Shown: positions 25,222-37,258 of the stretch, in pieces
Layout: each line of letters opens with the position of its first letter
How positions within the stretch are numbered: position 1 is the stretch's first letter
DNA from: Polynucleobacter arcticus
GTDB lineage: Bacteria > Pseudomonadota > Gammaproteobacteria > Burkholderiales > Burkholderiaceae
NCBI RefSeq assembly: GCF_013307205.1
Contig: NZ_CP028940.1
Location: forward strand, 1,719,702-1,783,701
DNA: 64,000 nucleotides
Direction of reading: 5' to 3'
Position numbers and translations under genes: made by a program
The notes under the pieces: generated by a model
What the model was told of the DNA's origin: nothing
The model's input: only the letters and a program-made list of their open reading frames with translations
Databases searched by the model: none

Positions 25222-25626
25222 ATGCACGCTCTTACAAACTTACTCCACTCTTCTGTGAGCCAAACCCTTGTTCTAACAAGCTTTTTGGTGGCTTTTGCCC
25301 CTTTTGGCCTGCACTCAGCGCAAGCTCAGAGCAACAGCCAGGCATTGAGCCCATCAGAACTGCAGCGCATTAATAATCAGCCCTTAGCACCTGCTGTAAG
25401 CGCATCTGAAGGTACAAAAGCCCCTCAAGGCCGTAAACCGAGCTTTCAGCATAAAGAGGTCTCTGGCACTGAAATTACCGAATATAAAGATGCCAATTCA
25501 CCGACTCAGGTAGATGTGAAGACGCGCTACACCACTTATGAAATGGCGCCACCAGCTACCGTCATGCCTGGAGTGCCGAAGGAAACTGATCTCATCAGCG
25601 TGCCAAGCATCAGCATTCCTTTTTAA
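25222..25626 (+). CDS. DUF2782-family periplasmic protein
   Basis: 134 aa. The N-terminus has a signal peptide (hydrophobic TLVLTSFLVAFAPFGL, probable cut after SAQA). A Ser/Gln/Pro-rich linker leads to the small DUF2782 domain: EVSGTEITEYKDANSPTQVD, VKTRYTTYEMAPP. The function is unknown. The order polA (divergent), DUF2782, thrB is conserved in betaproteobacteria, which supports the call. The thrB gene follows after 43 bases. Confidence 0.82.
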   Translation: MHALTNLLHSSVSQTLVLTSFLVAFAPFGLHSAQAQSNSQALSPSELQRINNQPLAPAVSASEGTKAPQGRKPSFQHKEVSGTEITEYKDANSPTQVDVKTRYTTYEMAPPATVMPGVPKETDLISVPSISIPF

Positions 25627-25669
25627 GCTTGATGACTCATCCCATCCGCACATCACCGTTTAATTAGCC

Positions 25670-26647
25670 ATGGCCGTCTTCACCCCCATTGAGCTAAACG
25701 ATATCTCCCATTGGATCTCAACGGATTTTGATATCGGGCACGCCATCGATATTCGTGGCATTCATGGTGGGATTGAAAATTCTAATTTCTTTCTCGACAC
25801 CGAGAAAGATGGCGAGAAACGTGAATATGTTCTGACGATTTTTGAGAGACTGTCTGCAGCGCAACTTCCTTACTATTTAGAGTTAATGCGTCACTTGGCC
25901 AATAAAGGCATTCCTGTGCCTAAGCCACTTGAGAATAAACATGGTGAAATTCTATTCACGCTCAAAGATAAGCCAACAGCGATTGTCAGCAAACTGCCAG
26001 GCCTCTCCCGGCTGGCGCCCGAAGCAAGCCATTGTGCTTTAGTTGGCGAGAATCTAGCAAAGATGCACTTGGCCAGCTCAGACTTTCAACACACTCAAGA
26101 AAATCTTCGCAGTCTTTCTTGGTGGCAAAAAACGGTTCCGCAGGTTTTGTCACACCTGAGTGAAACTCAAAAAGAATTACTCATTACTGAACTCGCTACT
26201 CAAGAACAATTCTTTGCCTCCGAGGCATACGCATCCTTACCCCAAGGTGCGAGTCATTGCGATCTCTTCAGAGACAACGTGCTCTTTGATCCCCAGAGTA
26301 TGAGCGATGCCTCGCAGGACCAACTTGGGGGTTTCTTTGACTTTTATTTCGCCGGTACAGATAAGTGGCTGTTTGATTTAGCAGTAACTGCAAATGATTG
26401 GTGTCTTGCTGAAAATAAACAAGATTTAGATCCTATAAGATTTAAAGCGCTGATGGATGCGTATCAATCGGTTCGCCCACTAACCAGTGAAGAGCTGACA
26501 AGCTGGCCGCTAATGGTGCGCGCTGCAGCTCTGCGCTTTTGGATTTCTCGCCTATGGGATTTTCACCTACCGCGCGACGCTCAAATGCTCACCCCACATG
26601 ATCCCCGTCATTTTGAAAATATTCTCTTAAGCCGCAAAGCGATATGA
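25670..26647 (+). CDS. thrB: homoserine kinase (ThrB, aminoglycoside phosphotransferase fold)
   Basis: 325 aa. The protein has GIENSNFFLDT (nucleotide loop region), the catalytic SHCDLFRDNVLFD and the metal-binding GFFDFYFAG motifs of the APH-like homoserine kinase used by betaproteobacteria instead of the GHMP type. It phosphorylates homoserine on the way to threonine. It overlaps the next gene by four bases (ATGA), so the two are translated together. Confidence 0.95.
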   Translation: MAVFTPIELNDISHWISTDFDIGHAIDIRGIHGGIENSNFFLDTEKDGEKREYVLTIFERLSAAQLPYYLELMRHLANKGIPVPKPLENKHGEILFTLKDKPTAIVSKLPGLSRLAPEASHCALVGENLAKMHLASSDFQHTQENLRSLSWWQKTVPQVLSHLSETQKELLITELATQEQFFASEAYASLPQGASHCDLFRDNVLFDPQSMSDASQDQLGGFFDFYFAGTDKWLFDLAVTANDWCLAENKQDLDPIRFKALMDAYQSVRPLTSEELTSWPLMVRAAALRFWISRLWDFHLPRDAQMLTPHDPRHFENILLSRKAI

Positions 26648-27426
26648 AACTAAACTCCGTCAGCCCTAAAGAGGGCTATACCTGGATACGCCAAGGCATC
26701 TGGTTATTTAAACAAAATCCTCTGGGATTTTTGATGCTGGTATTCATGTATATTTTTGTTGCCCAGCTAGCAGTGCTCGTTCCAGTAATTGGTGTTTTTG
26801 CAGTGCTGCTGCTCACGCCAACTTTATCAGTTGGATTTATGACAGCCTGTCGACAAGCGATTCAGAAAGAACGTATTCGTCCGTCGGTCTATTTGGTGGC
26901 CTTGCAGTCAACACCGTTGATTCGTAAACGTATTCTGCAATTAGGTTTGGTTTATTCAGCCCTCATTCTGACTCTCAGCTTTAGCTTAAGTATGCTGGTG
27001 GATTTTGAATTACTTTTGCCGCTCATGACTGGTGATAAGCAGATGACACCAGAAGCAATTAGTCAGATCTATCTGATTCTATTTTTTGGTGGCTTGCTCT
27101 ACGTACCAGTAGCCATGCTGATGTGGTTCTCACCTGTGCTCATAGCTTGGGCCGAGATGTCTGTTCCGCAAGCACTCTTTTCAAGTGCAATTGCTTGCTG
27201 GTCAAATCGTGGCGCATTCTTTATGTATATCGTCATTTGGGGTGCGATCTTAATTGCCATCCCATTAACCATTGGATCTATCTTGGATGTGCTCGGTTTA
27301 GGTCAAGCCGCCTCATTCATCATTGCTCCACTGTCAATGGCTGGTCTCACGGTCATGCACTGCTCTTTCTTTGCAACCTGGAAAGCGTGCTTCGCTGAAC
27401 AAGAATCAGCAAAGCTCATTGCTTAG
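26644..27426 (+). CDS. BPSS1780-family inner-membrane protein
   Basis: 260 aa with about six TM helices and the family start VSPKEGYTWIRQGIWLFKQN. Proteins of this type (PF07264-like, EI24/BPSS1780) are found next to thrB or polA in Burkholderiales; their function is unknown. It is coupled to thrB by a four-base overlap and ends 12 bases before the convergent uvrD gene. Confidence 0.85.
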   Translation: MKLNSVSPKEGYTWIRQGIWLFKQNPLGFLMLVFMYIFVAQLAVLVPVIGVFAVLLLTPTLSVGFMTACRQAIQKERIRPSVYLVALQSTPLIRKRILQLGLVYSALILTLSFSLSMLVDFELLLPLMTGDKQMTPEAISQIYLILFFGGLLYVPVAMLMWFSPVLIAWAEMSVPQALFSSAIACWSNRGAFFMYIVIWGAILIAIPLTIGSILDVLGLGQAASFIIAPLSMAGLTVMHCSFFATWKACFAEQESAKLIA

Positions 27427-27438
27427 CAATACAGTCCT

Positions 27439-29829
27439 TTAGTTTATTGCTGCAAGCTTGGCAATGCTGAGTTGCAGCCACTTCACACCATGACGTTTGA
27501 AGTTCACTTGGGCGCGGGCATCAGCATCATTGCCTTCTAAGCCCGTAACCCGGCCTTCTCCAAATTTCGTATGAAACACATTTTGGCCAATCGTAAATGG
27601 GTAATTGCCTCGTGGCGGCGCAGCCATTCTGGTGACGGTAGTGGAGGCAGAACCAACGCGCCCAAGTTGTTTGGCCGGTCTCTGACGATCGCTGCCAGAG
27701 TCAAAGAAATCATTGGTCTCGGAGTCGCGCTGACGGGTATAGCCATCTTGCCAAGTAGATCCTGATCGACCGGCATTACCGTAACTATTACCTCCACCCC
27801 AACGGGCATCTTTGACTTTCGGAGTGAGCCACTTCAAAGAATCTGATGGCAACTCTTCCAAGAAGCGGGATGGCATGTTGTAACGCACTTGACCATGCAA
27901 CATTCTGGACTGGGTGTGAGAAAGATATAAGCGCTCCTTGGCGCGGGTAATGGCCACATACATCAAGCGGCGTTCCTCTTCCAAACCATTCTGCTCATTA
28001 ACGCTATTCTCATGAGGAAACAAACCTTCTTCCAGTCCGGTAATAAATACGGAGGTGAACTCCAAACCTTTAGCAGAGTGCACCGTCATCAACTGAACAG
28101 CATCTTGACCTGCTTGTGCCTGGTTATCGCCCGCCTCTAAAGAGGCATGCGATAGAAAAGCTGCTAATGGTGAAACCTCCACAATACCCGGTGCATTTTC
28201 ACCTGGCAGAGTAGCGGCAGTTGCATCTTGGCCATAACCCTCTTCCGCAATAAATGCAGTCGCTGCATTTATTAATTCTTGTAAGTTCTCTACCCGATCT
28301 TGACCTTCGCGTTCAGAGAGATAGTGCTGAATCAATCCGCTATTCTGAATCACGAACTCGACTGTCTCAGGCAAAGTGTTGTGACGAGTCGCTTCACGCA
28401 TGTGATCAACTAAGCGCACAAATCCGCCCAAGGAAGCGCCGGCTTTACCATCCAAAGTCGATGCCGCTAAATACAAAGAACTGTTTTGCGCGCGAGCCGC
28501 ATCTTGTACAGCCTCAATCGATCTGGCACCGATACCACGCGTTGGGAAATTGACCACTCGCGAGAAAGAAGTATCGTCGTTTGGATTCTCTAGAAGGCGT
28601 AAGTAGGCTAAAGCATGCTTAATCTCTGCACGCTCGAAGAAGCGCAATCCACCATAAACACGATAGGGAATCGCTGCAGAAAATAGGGCATGCTCAATAA
28701 TGCGTGACTGGGCATTGCTTCTGTAGAGCAAAGCAATTTCAGTACGCTTGATACCACTGTTTACTAAAGCTTTGATCTCATCAACAAGCCAAGCAGCTTC
28801 CGCATGATCGCTTGGCGCATCGAAGATGCGGACTGGCTCACCATGACCTGCATCAGTACGCAGATTTTTACCAAGCCGATCGGTGTTATTCGAAATCAGG
28901 TAATTAGCAGTATCCAAGATGTGGCCATGCGAACGATAGTTCTGCTCAAGCTTGACCATCATCGGGTGATATTGCTGCTCATAAAGGCGCATATTCTCAA
29001 CGTCTGCGCCACGGAAAGCATAAATACTTTGGTCGTCATCGCCTACTGCAAAGACCGCACTGCTTCCAGCACTACTAACATTGATACGACTAGCATCGTG
29101 CCCAGAAAGCAATTTGAGCCAAGCGTACTGCAAGGCATTGGTGTCTTGAAACTCATCAATCAAGATGTGACGGAAACGCTCTTGGTAATGGGTCCGAATC
29201 GCTTCATTATGTTTAAGCAATTCATAGCTGCGTAGCAAGAGTTCAGCAAAATCAACCACCCCTTCACGCTGGCACTGCTCATCGTAGGCTTCGTATAGTT
29301 GGGCCATCTTGGCCTGGAAATCATCGCCTACGGATAGCTCACGAGCGCGTTGGCCACGCTCTTTGGCATGGGCAATGAAGTATTGCAGCTGCTTCGGAGG
29401 GTATTTCTCATCATCGACCTTTAAACCCTTTAAAAGACGCTTAATGGCGGATAACTGATCCTGCGTGTCCAAAATCTGAAAAGTAGAGGGCAAACCAGCC
29501 TCTTTGTGGTGTGCGCGCAATAAACGGTTGCAAAGTCCATGAAAAGTGCCGATCCACATACCACGGGTATTAATGGGCAACATGGCACTTAAGCGCAACA
29601 TCATCTCCTTGGCAGCCTTATTGGTGAAGGTCACCGCTAAGACCCCAATAGGCGAAACCTGGCCTGTTTGGATCAACCAAGCTATACGGGTCGTGAGGAC
29701 GCGGGTCTTGCCGCTACCGGCGCCAGCCAAGATCAGGGCGGACTGAGCCTGACCATGTTGATTGACGGGCGGGAGGGTCACTGCCTCGCGTTGTTCTGGA
29801 TTAAGGTTTGCGAGGAGGTCTGAGTACAT
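27439..29829 (-). CDS. uvrD: ATP-dependent DNA helicase UvrD/PcrA
   Basis: 796 aa superfamily-1A helicase. It shows the Q-motif region LNPEQREAV, Walker [16 protein letters not shown], Walker [11 protein letters not shown], the [13 protein letters not shown] motif, [10 protein letters not shown] (motif IV) and [14 protein letters not shown] (motif V). A Tudor-like C-terminus ([20 protein letters not shown]) binds RNA polymerase in PcrA/UvrD. It unwinds DNA in mismatch and nucleotide excision repair. It stands alone, divergent from valS with 24 bases between starts. Confidence 0.97.
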   Translation of the reverse strand: MYSDLLANLNPEQREAVTLPPVNQHGQAQSALILAGAGSGKTRVLTTRIAWLIQTGQVSPIGVLAVTFTNKAAKEMMLRLSAMLPINTRGMWIGTFHGLCNRLLRAHHKEAGLPSTFQILDTQDQLSAIKRLLKGLKVDDEKYPPKQLQYFIAHAKERGQRARELSVGDDFQAKMAQLYEAYDEQCQREGVVDFAELLLRSYELLKHNEAIRTHYQERFRHILIDEFQDTNALQYAWLKLLSGHDASRINVSSAGSSAVFAVGDDDQSIYAFRGADVENMRLYEQQYHPMMVKLEQNYRSHGHILDTANYLISNNTDRLGKNLRTDAGHGEPVRIFDAPSDHAEAAWLVDEIKALVNSGIKRTEIALLYRSNAQSRIIEHALFSAAIPYRVYGGLRFFERAEIKHALAYLRLLENPNDDTSFSRVVNFPTRGIGARSIEAVQDAARAQNSSLYLAASTLDGKAGASLGGFVRLVDHMREATRHNTLPETVEFVIQNSGLIQHYLSEREGQDRVENLQELINAATAFIAEEGYGQDATAATLPGENAPGIVEVSPLAAFLSHASLEAGDNQAQAGQDAVQLMTVHSAKGLEFTSVFITGLEEGLFPHENSVNEQNGLEEERRLMYVAITRAKERLYLSHTQSRMLHGQVRYNMPSRFLEELPSDSLKWLTPKVKDARWGGGNSYGNAGRSGSTWQDGYTRQRDSETNDFFDSGSDRQRPAKQLGRVGSASTTVTRMAAPPRGNYPFTIGQNVFHTKFGEGRVTGLEGNDADARAQVNFKRHGVKWLQLSIAKLAAIN

Positions 29830-29853
29830 CGCCCCAATTATAATTTGCCTCTT

Positions 29854-32754
29854 ATGCCAAATGCTTCGAATACCCCTAATTCTCCCAATTCCCCATTAGC
29901 CAGTTCTGTAGACGAACTAGCCAAATCCTACGAACCTGCGCCAATTGAAGCTTATTGGGGTCCGGAATGGGAACGTCGAGGCATTGCCGACGCCACCCTA
30001 GATGAGGGTAAGGGAGATTTCTCCATCCAACTGCCACCACCGAATGTGACTGGCACACTACATATGGGTCATGCCTTCAACCAAACCATCATGGATGGCC
30101 TGGTGCGTCATGCCCGCATGTCTGGAAAAAATACTTTGTGGGTACCCGGCACGGACCACGCTGGTATCGCCACGCAAATCGTTGTTGAACGCCAGCTTGA
30201 TGCGCAAAAAATATCTCGTCATGATTTAGGTCGCGAGAAATTCTTAGAAAAAGTTTGGGAGTGGAAAGAAACTTCCGGCAATACCATTACTCGTCAGATT
30301 CGTCGCTTAGGCGCTTCGATTGATTGGGGTAAAGAATATTTCACGATGGACAGCAAAATGTCCAAAGCTGTCGTGGAAGTATTTGTACGATTGCATGAGC
30401 AAGGCTTGATCTATCGCGGCAAGCGTTTAGTGAACTGGGATCCCGTGCTCGGTACTGCTGTTTCAGATTTAGAGGTGGTGAGCGAAGAAGAAGATGGCTC
30501 GATGTGGCACATCCGCTATCCCTTGGCTGATGGCTCTGGACACCTCACCGTAGCAACCACCCGCCCTGAAACTTTATTGGGTGACGTTGCCGTCATGGTT
30601 AATCCAGAAGATGAGCGTTACAAACACCTCATCGGTAAGTCTGTGCACTTACCGCTATGCAATCGTGAGATCCCCATCATTGCCGATGATTATGTTGATT
30701 TAGCCTTTGGTACTGGCGTGGTGAAAGTAACACCTGCACACGACTTCAATGACTATGCTGTTGGTCAACGCCATCAGTTGCCACTCATCAATATTTTGAC
30801 TCTCGATGCCAAGATTAATGAGAATGCACCTATCGCTTATCAAGGTCTTGAGCGCTTTGCAGCTCGTAAGCAAGTAGTAGCTGATTTAGAGGCTGCAGGA
30901 CTGTTGGAAAAAGTACAGCCTCATAAATTGATGGTGCCCCGCGGCGATCGTACCCAAACCATCATCGAGCCGATGCTCACTGATCAGTGGTTTGTTGCCG
31001 TCTCCAAGCCGAGTCCAGATAATCAATATCAACCAGGCTCCTCGATTGCCGGCGCCGCTTTAGATGCCGTAACCAAGGGTGATATCAAGCTTGTTCCAGA
31101 AAACTGGATTAGCACCTACTCGCAGTGGTTAGAAAATATTCAGGACTGGTGTATCTCACGCCAACTCTGGTGGGGCCATCAAATCCCGGCCTGGTATGGC
31201 GATGATGGGCAAATCTTTGTGGCTCGCTCTGAAGAGGAGGCCAAAATCAAAGCGGCGGCTGCCGGCTACACCGGACAACTCCAACGCGATCCCGATGTCT
31301 TAGACACCTGGTTTAGCTCTGCACTAGTGCCGTTCAGTTCATTAGGCTGGCCAGAAGAAACACCTGCCCTCAAGCATTTCTTACCTTCATCAGTATTAGT
31401 TACCGGTTTTGACATCATTTTCTTCTGGGTCGCTCGCATGGTCATGATGACTTGCCACTTCACGGGCAAAGTGCCATTTGATACGGTGTATGTACACGGC
31501 TTAGTTCGTGATGCCGAGGGTCAGAAGATGAGTAAGTCCAAAGGCAATACCTTAGACCCTATTGATTTAATTGATGGCATTCAGATTGAAGATTTGATTG
31601 CGAAGCGCACTACCGGCTTGATGAACCCTAAACAAGCTGAGAGTATTAGCAAAAAGACCAAGAAAGAGTTTCCGGAAGGCATTCCCGCCTTTGGTACTGA
31701 TGCGCTGCGTTTTACTTTCGCATCCCTCGCATCCCTTGGGCGCAATATTAATTTTGACCAAAAGCGTTGTGAAGGCTATCGTAATTTCTGTAACAAGCTA
31801 TGGAATGCCACCCGCTTTGTTCTGATGAACTGCCCAGGCAGCAATGAAGAAAATGGCTTTGCGCCATGCGATAGCGAATGTGGTCCTGAGGGTCAGTTAG
31901 ACTTTTCTCCTGCCGACAGATGGATTGTTTCTCTGCTACAAAGAACTGAGGCTGATGTCGCAAAAGGCTTTCAAAACTATCGCTTTGACAATATTGCCAC
32001 CAGTATTTATCAGTTTGTCTGGGATGAATATTGCGATTGGTATTTAGAGCTTGCAAAAGTTCAGCTACAAACCGGAACGCCTGCGCAGCAACGTGCGACC
32101 CGTCGTACCCTCTTGCGTGTTTTAGAAACTATCTTGCGTATGGCTCATCCACTGATTCCATTCATTACTGAAACCCTTTGGCAAACAGTGGGTCCGAAGG
32201 TAGGCAAAGAGTTAGCAAAGCAAGATAAACAAACCATTGCTCTACAGCCCTACCCTGTTGCGCAGCTCGATAAGATTGATGAGCAAAGCGAAGCTTGGGT
32301 TGCTCAAATTAAATCCATCGTGGATGCTTGTCGTAATCTGCGTGGTGAGATGCAAGTTTCGCCTGCGCTCAAAGTGCCTTTATGGATCAGCGGACCACAG
32401 GATTTCTTAAAGAAAGCCAGCCCATATTTGACTGCGTTGGCAAAGCTCTCCGAAGTCAAAATCTATGATGATGAGTCCGCTTTAGAGAAAGATGCGCCTG
32501 GGGCACCAATGGCCTTAGTCGGAAACTTGAAGTTATTACTAAAAATTGAAGTGGATATTGCAGCCGAGAGAATTCGCCTGGGCAAGGAAATTGAGCGTCT
32601 GGCCAATGAAATCACTAAGGCACGTAGTAAGCTAGGTAATGAGAGCTTTGTGGCTCGAGCCCCAGAAGAGGTTGTTGCTCAAGAAAAACAACGTCTTGCT
32701 GGTTTTGAGCAAAACCATGAAAAGCTTGTTGCACAATTCGAGCGACTCAAATAA
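29854..32754 (+). CDS. valS: valyl-tRNA synthetase
   Basis: 966 aa from the ATG at 29854; a TTG three codons upstream is less likely. Class I motifs are intact: [17 protein letters not shown] (HIGH) and [10 protein letters not shown] (KMSKS). The editing CP1 domain includes [21 protein letters not shown]-terminal coiled coil (residues about 905-960) is the ValS tRNA-binding arm. It charges tRNA-Val. The galU gene follows after 36 bases in the same direction. Confidence 0.98.
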   Translation: MPNASNTPNSPNSPLASSVDELAKSYEPAPIEAYWGPEWERRGIADATLDEGKGDFSIQLPPPNVTGTLHMGHAFNQTIMDGLVRHARMSGKNTLWVPGTDHAGIATQIVVERQLDAQKISRHDLGREKFLEKVWEWKETSGNTITRQIRRLGASIDWGKEYFTMDSKMSKAVVEVFVRLHEQGLIYRGKRLVNWDPVLGTAVSDLEVVSEEEDGSMWHIRYPLADGSGHLTVATTRPETLLGDVAVMVNPEDERYKHLIGKSVHLPLCNREIPIIADDYVDLAFGTGVVKVTPAHDFNDYAVGQRHQLPLINILTLDAKINENAPIAYQGLERFAARKQVVADLEAAGLLEKVQPHKLMVPRGDRTQTIIEPMLTDQWFVAVSKPSPDNQYQPGSSIAGAALDAVTKGDIKLVPENWISTYSQWLENIQDWCISRQLWWGHQIPAWYGDDGQIFVARSEEEAKIKAAAAGYTGQLQRDPDVLDTWFSSALVPFSSLGWPEETPALKHFLPSSVLVTGFDIIFFWVARMVMMTCHFTGKVPFDTVYVHGLVRDAEGQKMSKSKGNTLDPIDLIDGIQIEDLIAKRTTGLMNPKQAESISKKTKKEFPEGIPAFGTDALRFTFASLASLGRNINFDQKRCEGYRNFCNKLWNATRFVLMNCPGSNEENGFAPCDSECGPEGQLDFSPADRWIVSLLQRTEADVAKGFQNYRFDNIATSIYQFVWDEYCDWYLELAKVQLQTGTPAQQRATRRTLLRVLETILRMAHPLIPFITETLWQTVGPKVGKELAKQDKQTIALQPYPVAQLDKIDEQSEAWVAQIKSIVDACRNLRGEMQVSPALKVPLWISGPQDFLKKASPYLTALAKLSEVKIYDDESALEKDAPGAPMALVGNLKLLLKIEVDIAAERIRLGKEIERLANEITKARSKLGNESFVARAPEEVVAQEKQRLAGFEQNHEKLVAQFERLK

Positions 32755-32790
32755 CAATAGCCTATTAAAAGCAAAGCGATCGGAATTTCT

Positions 32791-33675
32791 ATGCCATTAA
32801 GTACTAAAGCTGTTACCAAAGCTGTCTTTCCTGTCGCGGGTCTAGGAACCCGCTTTCTGCCTGCTACTAAAGCGAGTCCGAAAGAGATGCTCAATGTGGT
32901 GGATAAGCCGCTCATCCAGTACGCAGTTGAAGAAGCAATCGCTGCTGGTATTACTGAAATGATTTTTGTAACTGGTCGTAGTAAGCGAGCGATTGAGGAT
33001 CACTTTGATAAAGCCTATGAATTAGAGGCTGAGCTTGAAGCTAAAAATAAAACTGCTTTACTGGAGATTGTTCGTAGCGTTAAACCAAGCCATGTGGACT
33101 GCGTCTATGTCCGTCAACCAGAAGCGCTGGGTCTTGGTCACGCTGTTTTGTGCGCAGAAAAACTCGTGCGTGACGAGCCCTTTGCCATCATTCTTGCAGA
33201 TGACTTACTCGACGGACAGCCAGCGGTCCTCAAGCAAATGCTCAAAGTATTTGATGAGCAAAATGGCTCCGTGTTGGCGGTAGAGAAAATTGATCCTGCC
33301 AAGAGCAGTTCTTACGGGATTGTGGATGGTATTGAAGTTAGCAAGGGCATCTATCGTCTCAACGGAATCGTAGAAAAGCCCCAGCCTCAGGATGCCCCTT
33401 CTAACTTAGCGGTAGTGGGTCGCTATGTTCTTTCATCAGATATCTTCAAACATATACGCAATCTCAAGCCGGGTGCCGGCGGTGAAATTCAGCTCACAGA
33501 TGCGATCGCCTCTTTACTTAAAGAAGAACCCGTATTTGCTTATGAGTATGATGGCGTGCGCTATGACTGCGGTAGCAAGCTAGGCTACCTGAAAGCTTCT
33601 GTTGAGTTCGCCTTGCGCCACCCAGAGGTCAGTACAGAGTTTGCTGCCTACCTCAAAAGTCGCTCTTTAACCTAG
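32791..33675 (+). CDS. galU: UTP-glucose-1-phosphate uridylyltransferase
   Basis: 294 aa nucleotidyltransferase with [17 protein letters not shown] (nucleotide loop), [10 protein letters not shown] and [20 protein letters not shown]. It makes UDP-glucose for LPS, exopolysaccharide and other glycans. A strong terminator at 33708 closes the valS-galU unit. Confidence 0.96.
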   Translation: MPLSTKAVTKAVFPVAGLGTRFLPATKASPKEMLNVVDKPLIQYAVEEAIAAGITEMIFVTGRSKRAIEDHFDKAYELEAELEAKNKTALLEIVRSVKPSHVDCVYVRQPEALGLGHAVLCAEKLVRDEPFAIILADDLLDGQPAVLKQMLKVFDEQNGSVLAVEKIDPAKSSSYGIVDGIEVSKGIYRLNGIVEKPQPQDAPSNLAVVGRYVLSSDIFKHIRNLKPGAGGEIQLTDAIASLLKEEPVFAYEYDGVRYDCGSKLGYLKASVEFALRHPEVSTEFAAYLKSRSLT

Positions 33676-33707
33676 GCTGTACCTCGGATCTCTTGTGAGA
33701 TGAAAGT

Positions 33708-33745
33708 AAAAAGGCAGAAATCGCTCTCTGCCTTTTTATTTTTTA
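33708..33745 (+). terminator. Rho-independent terminator after galU
   Basis: AAAAAGGCAGA, an 8-base loop, then TCTGCCTTTTTATTTTTT: an 11-bp stem with T-tract. The A-tract on the other side may also help terminate the convergent tusA transcript. Confidence 0.88.
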
Positions 33746-33791
33746 GAAGTATCGAATTTCTACAAATGAGACGATATAGATTGATTCACTC

Positions 33792-34031
33792 TCATCTTCT
33801 CTTGAGAAAAAATACCAATACATCACCTTCGTTAGTGCTGGAGAGGAGCTCATTACCAGTTTGCTTCGCAAATGCGATGAAATCATGAGCTGCACCTGCA
33901 TCAGTTGCCTTCACCTTCAAAACTTCACCAGACTGCATGGTGGCTAAGGCTTTCTTGGTACGCAAGATTGGGAGAGGGCAATTCATACCAATGGCATCTA
34001 CCTCGAGATTAAATTCGATCGCATCGCTCAT
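33792..34031 (-). CDS. tusA: TusA-family sulfur carrier protein
   Basis: 79 aa two-layer alpha/beta protein with the sulfur-carrying Cys18 in the motif [14 protein letters not shown]. TusA proteins accept persulfide sulfur for tRNA thiolation and other sulfur traffic. It starts inside the alaS stop codon (ATGA overlap), so it is translated from the alaS mRNA. The link to tRNA modification fits its neighbour. Other members act in sulfur oxidation, for which there is no sign here. Confidence 0.9.
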   Translation of the reverse strand: MSDAIEFNLEVDAIGMNCPLPILRTKKALATMQSGEVLKVKATDAGAAHDFIAFAKQTGNELLSSTNEGDVLVFFLKRR

Positions 34032-36652
34032 TTAGATGCCACCCAATCTTTTACACCAGCTAGTGCCTCACCCAGCTTGCTAGGGTCAGTGCCGCCAGCC
34101 ATCGCCATCTCCGGCTTACCCCCGCCCTTACCGCCAACCTGTTGGGCAACAAAGTTCACAAGGTCACCTGCTTTCACCTTCGAAATCGAGTCTGCAGTCA
34201 CACCAGCAATCAGACTCACCTTATCGCCTTGTACTGAGGCTAGAACAATAGCAGCGGTCTTGAACTTCGCCTTTAGAGCGTCCATAGTCTCTCGCAATAC
34301 CTGCGCATCAGCGCCATCTAAACGAGCAGCCAATACTTTGAGGCCGTTGACATCAATTGCTTGGGTGGCCAACTCATCGCCTTGGCTAGCAGCCAGCTTA
34401 GAGTTCACTTTGTCTAACTCACGTTCAGCCTGACGCAGGCTTTCTTGTAGTTGAGCAACACGATTCACTAGATCACCGGGATGGGTTTTTAGGATCGTAG
34501 CCGCTTCATTAATCTTGTCCTCTAAACCCTGCAAGAAGTTCAATGCGTTTTTACCGGTTACCGCTTCAACTCGACGAATACCGGCAGCAACGCCGCCTTC
34601 AGAAACAATCTTTAGGCTACCGATATCACCAGTGCGGCCAACGTGAGTACCTCCACAGAGCTCTTTGGAGCTACCAATTTCTAGTACGCGGACTTCATCT
34701 CCATATTTCTCACCAAAGAGCATCATGGCACCAGTTTTCTGAGCATCCTCAAGGGGCATGACTTTTCCGGAGGTGGCAGTGTTGGCCAAAATCTCGGTAT
34801 TCACAATATCTTCCACACGACGAATTTCAGCCGCAGTAATGGGAGCATTGTGTGTAAAGTCAAAACGGGTTTTACTAGCATCTACTAATGAGCCCTTTTG
34901 CTGCACATGTTCACCAAGCACTTCACGTAGTGCCTTATGCAAGATATGTGTAGCACTATGATTGCGCATAGTCTCTGTTCTTTGTTCCACATCTACCAAG
35001 GCATTGAGGACATCACCCACTCTAAGCTCGCCTTCATGAACTTCGCCTTGATGCCCAAATACATCTGCCTGAATCTTGAAAGTATCCTCAACAGCAAAAC
35101 GCACTGATTCATTACGCAACTCGCCTTTGTCACCGACCTGTCCACCGGACTCAGCATAAAAAGGGGTGTTATCTAAAACAACTACAGCTGCATCACCAGC
35201 CTTCACAGATTGCACAGCAGAGCCATCTAGATAAAGCGCAGTGACTTTGGCACCCTCATGCTTCAGGGTGTCATAGCCATGAAATTGTGTTGGCTTGCCA
35301 GAGTACTCTAAGCCTTGGGCTACCTTGAACTTGCCAGCTGCTCTTGCTTGATCACGCTGCTTTTGCATAGCCAATTCAAAACCATCAGCATCCACGGAAA
35401 CATCACGCTCACGGCAAACATCCGCCGTGAGATCTAATGGGAAACCAAAGGTGTCGTGCAAGCGGAAAGCAGTTTCGCCATCCACTGTCTTAGCACCACC
35501 AGCCAGAGCGTTATCCAGAATCTCCATACCATTGGCAATGGTCTGAAAAAAGCGCTCCTCTTCTTGCTTAATCACTTCACTGACTTTATCTTTAGCCGCC
35601 TGAAGCTCGGGATAGGCCTGTCCCATCTCTTTTACTAGCGCAGGCACGAGCTGATAGAAGAAGGGTTTGCGTGCACCCAATTTATAGCCATGACGAATTG
35701 CACGACGAGTAATACGACGCAGAACATAGCCACGACCCGCATTACCAGGAATAACACCATCGACAACAATAAAGCTGCATGCACGGATATGGTCAGCAAT
35801 CACTTTGAGTGATGGACTAGTGGAATCGCAATTCTCACCACCTGCAGTATCCACAGCTTCTTTAGCCGCTTTCAATAAATTAACGAACAGGTCGATTTCG
35901 TAATTAGAGTGCACGTGCTGTAACACGGCAGCAATACGCTCGAGCCCCATACCGGTATCTACGCTGGGCTTTGGCAGCGGATGCATATTGCCAGCTTCAT
36001 CGCGGTTAAATTGCATGAAGACGTTATTCCAGATTTCAATATAGCGATCGCCATCTTCTTCAGGACTACCTGGAGGACCGCCAGCAATGTGGGGGCCATG
36101 ATCGTAAAAGATCTCCGTGCAAGGACCACATGGCCCTGTATCGCCCATCATCCAAAAATTGTCTGAGGCGTAACGTGCGCCCTTATTGTCACCAATCCGA
36201 ATAATGCGCTCAGCCGGCACACCGATTTGCTTATTCCAAATCTCATAAGCCTCATCATCTTCTGCATAAACCGTCACAAGCAGCTTGTCTTTGGGAAGCT
36301 TTAGGACATCCGTCAGGAATCCCCAAGCAAACGCAATCGCATCTTGCTTAAAGTAATCTCCAAAAGAGAAATTACCCAGCATCTCAAAAAAGGTATGGTG
36401 ACGGGCTGTATAGCCAACGTTATCCAGGTCGTTATGCTTACCTCCGGCGCGAATGCACTTCTGAGCAGTGGTGGCGCGGCTGTATGGGCGCTTATCAAAA
36501 CCCAAAAAAACGTCCTTAAACTGATTCATACCCGCATTAGTGAATAGCAGGGTAGGGTCATCTCCCGGCACTACAGGGCTAGAAGAGACAATTTGGTGGC
36601 CTTTTTGGGCAAAGTAGTCCAGGTACGCCTGGCGAATTTGAGAGACTTTCAT
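34028..36652 (-). CDS. alaS: alanyl-tRNA synthetase
   Basis: 874 aa from the ATG at 36652 ([20 protein letters not shown]), the standard family start; an upstream in-frame extension is not supported. Class II motifs, the editing-domain HxxxH ([11 protein letters not shown]) and [13 protein letters not shown] zinc site, and a C-terminal coiled coil plus C-Ala domain ([15 protein letters not shown]) are present. It charges tRNA-Ala and hydrolyses mischarged Ser/Gly. It is divergent from tctB and overlaps tusA. Confidence 0.98.
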   Translation of the reverse strand: MKVSQIRQAYLDYFAQKGHQIVSSSPVVPGDDPTLLFTNAGMNQFKDVFLGFDKRPYSRATTAQKCIRAGGKHNDLDNVGYTARHHTFFEMLGNFSFGDYFKQDAIAFAWGFLTDVLKLPKDKLLVTVYAEDDEAYEIWNKQIGVPAERIIRIGDNKGARYASDNFWMMGDTGPCGPCTEIFYDHGPHIAGGPPGSPEEDGDRYIEIWNNVFMQFNRDEAGNMHPLPKPSVDTGMGLERIAAVLQHVHSNYEIDLFVNLLKAAKEAVDTAGGENCDSTSPSLKVIADHIRACSFIVVDGVIPGNAGRGYVLRRITRRAIRHGYKLGARKPFFYQLVPALVKEMGQAYPELQAAKDKVSEVIKQEEERFFQTIANGMEILDNALAGGAKTVDGETAFRLHDTFGFPLDLTADVCRERDVSVDADGFELAMQKQRDQARAAGKFKVAQGLEYSGKPTQFHGYDTLKHEGAKVTALYLDGSAVQSVKAGDAAVVVLDNTPFYAESGGQVGDKGELRNESVRFAVEDTFKIQADVFGHQGEVHEGELRVGDVLNALVDVEQRTETMRNHSATHILHKALREVLGEHVQQKGSLVDASKTRFDFTHNAPITAAEIRRVEDIVNTEILANTATSGKVMPLEDAQKTGAMMLFGEKYGDEVRVLEIGSSKELCGGTHVGRTGDIGSLKIVSEGGVAAGIRRVEAVTGKNALNFLQGLEDKINEAATILKTHPGDLVNRVAQLQESLRQAERELDKVNSKLAASQGDELATQAIDVNGLKVLAARLDGADAQVLRETMDALKAKFKTAAIVLASVQGDKVSLIAGVTADSISKVKAGDLVNFVAQQVGGKGGGKPEMAMAGGTDPSKLGEALAGVKDWVASK

Positions 36653-36778
36653 GTGAATAATTATCGCATTGGCACCAGTCGGGGGCAAACCCTTGGTAAA
36701 GCTCCCCAATCCTGCCTTACAATCCCGTAACACTAATAAATAGATCGGCGTTTAAGTCGATTAATTAAGGAGCTCAAC

Positions 36779-37240
36779 TTGAAAATTCGCAATCAACGGG
36801 ATTTCGGCGCTGGAATCATGTACATGGTGATTGGCCTCTTCTTTGCTATCGTGGCAACGCAATATAAGATGGGCACCGCAGCGAAAATGGGTCCAGGCTA
36901 TTTCCCATTCTATTTAGGCATCCTGATGACCCTTTTAGGCCTTTTGGTGCTAGTAAAGTCCTTTAGTGCCAAAGCAACAATAGAGTCGATTCCCAAGTTC
37001 AACTGGAAGATCATTGTGCAAATTACTGGCGCAGTAGTCCTTTATGGGCTACTCCTCCCCAGAATGGGTTTTTTAGTTGCCGTGGTGGTCCTGGTATTTG
37101 TAGCTGCAAGTGCAAGCAAGGAATTTACTTGGAAAGGCACCGCCATGAACGCAGCCTTTTTAGTGGCGTTTACTTACTCAGTGTTTGTTGTGGGTCTCAA
37201 GCTCCAGTTCCCACTCCTACCTGCCTTCTTACAACAATAA
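36779..37240 (+). CDS. tctB: tripartite tricarboxylate transporter small membrane subunit TctB
   Basis: 153 aa with four TM helices and the TctB pattern GAGIMYMVIGLFFAIVATQY and GPGYFPFYLGILMTLLGLLV. The start is TTG at 36779, well supported by AAGGAG six bases upstream. It pairs with TctA in a secondary transporter that uses a periplasmic binding protein (TctC/Bug) to deliver carboxylates. tctA follows after 18 bases. No tctC gene is adjacent, so the substrate is unknown. Confidence 0.9.
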   Translation: MKIRNQRDFGAGIMYMVIGLFFAIVATQYKMGTAAKMGPGYFPFYLGILMTLLGLLVLVKSFSAKATIESIPKFNWKIIVQITGAVVLYGLLLPRMGFLVAVVVLVFVAASASKEFTWKGTAMNAAFLVAFTYSVFVVGLKLQFPLLPAFLQQ

Positions 37241-37258
37241 AAACCGAGACTCTGAAAA

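Noticed and set aside
36653..36778. TTGGTA/TACAAT promoter pair upstream of tctB
   Set aside because: The spacer is 19 bases and the -35 is poor; too weak to report as a promoter.
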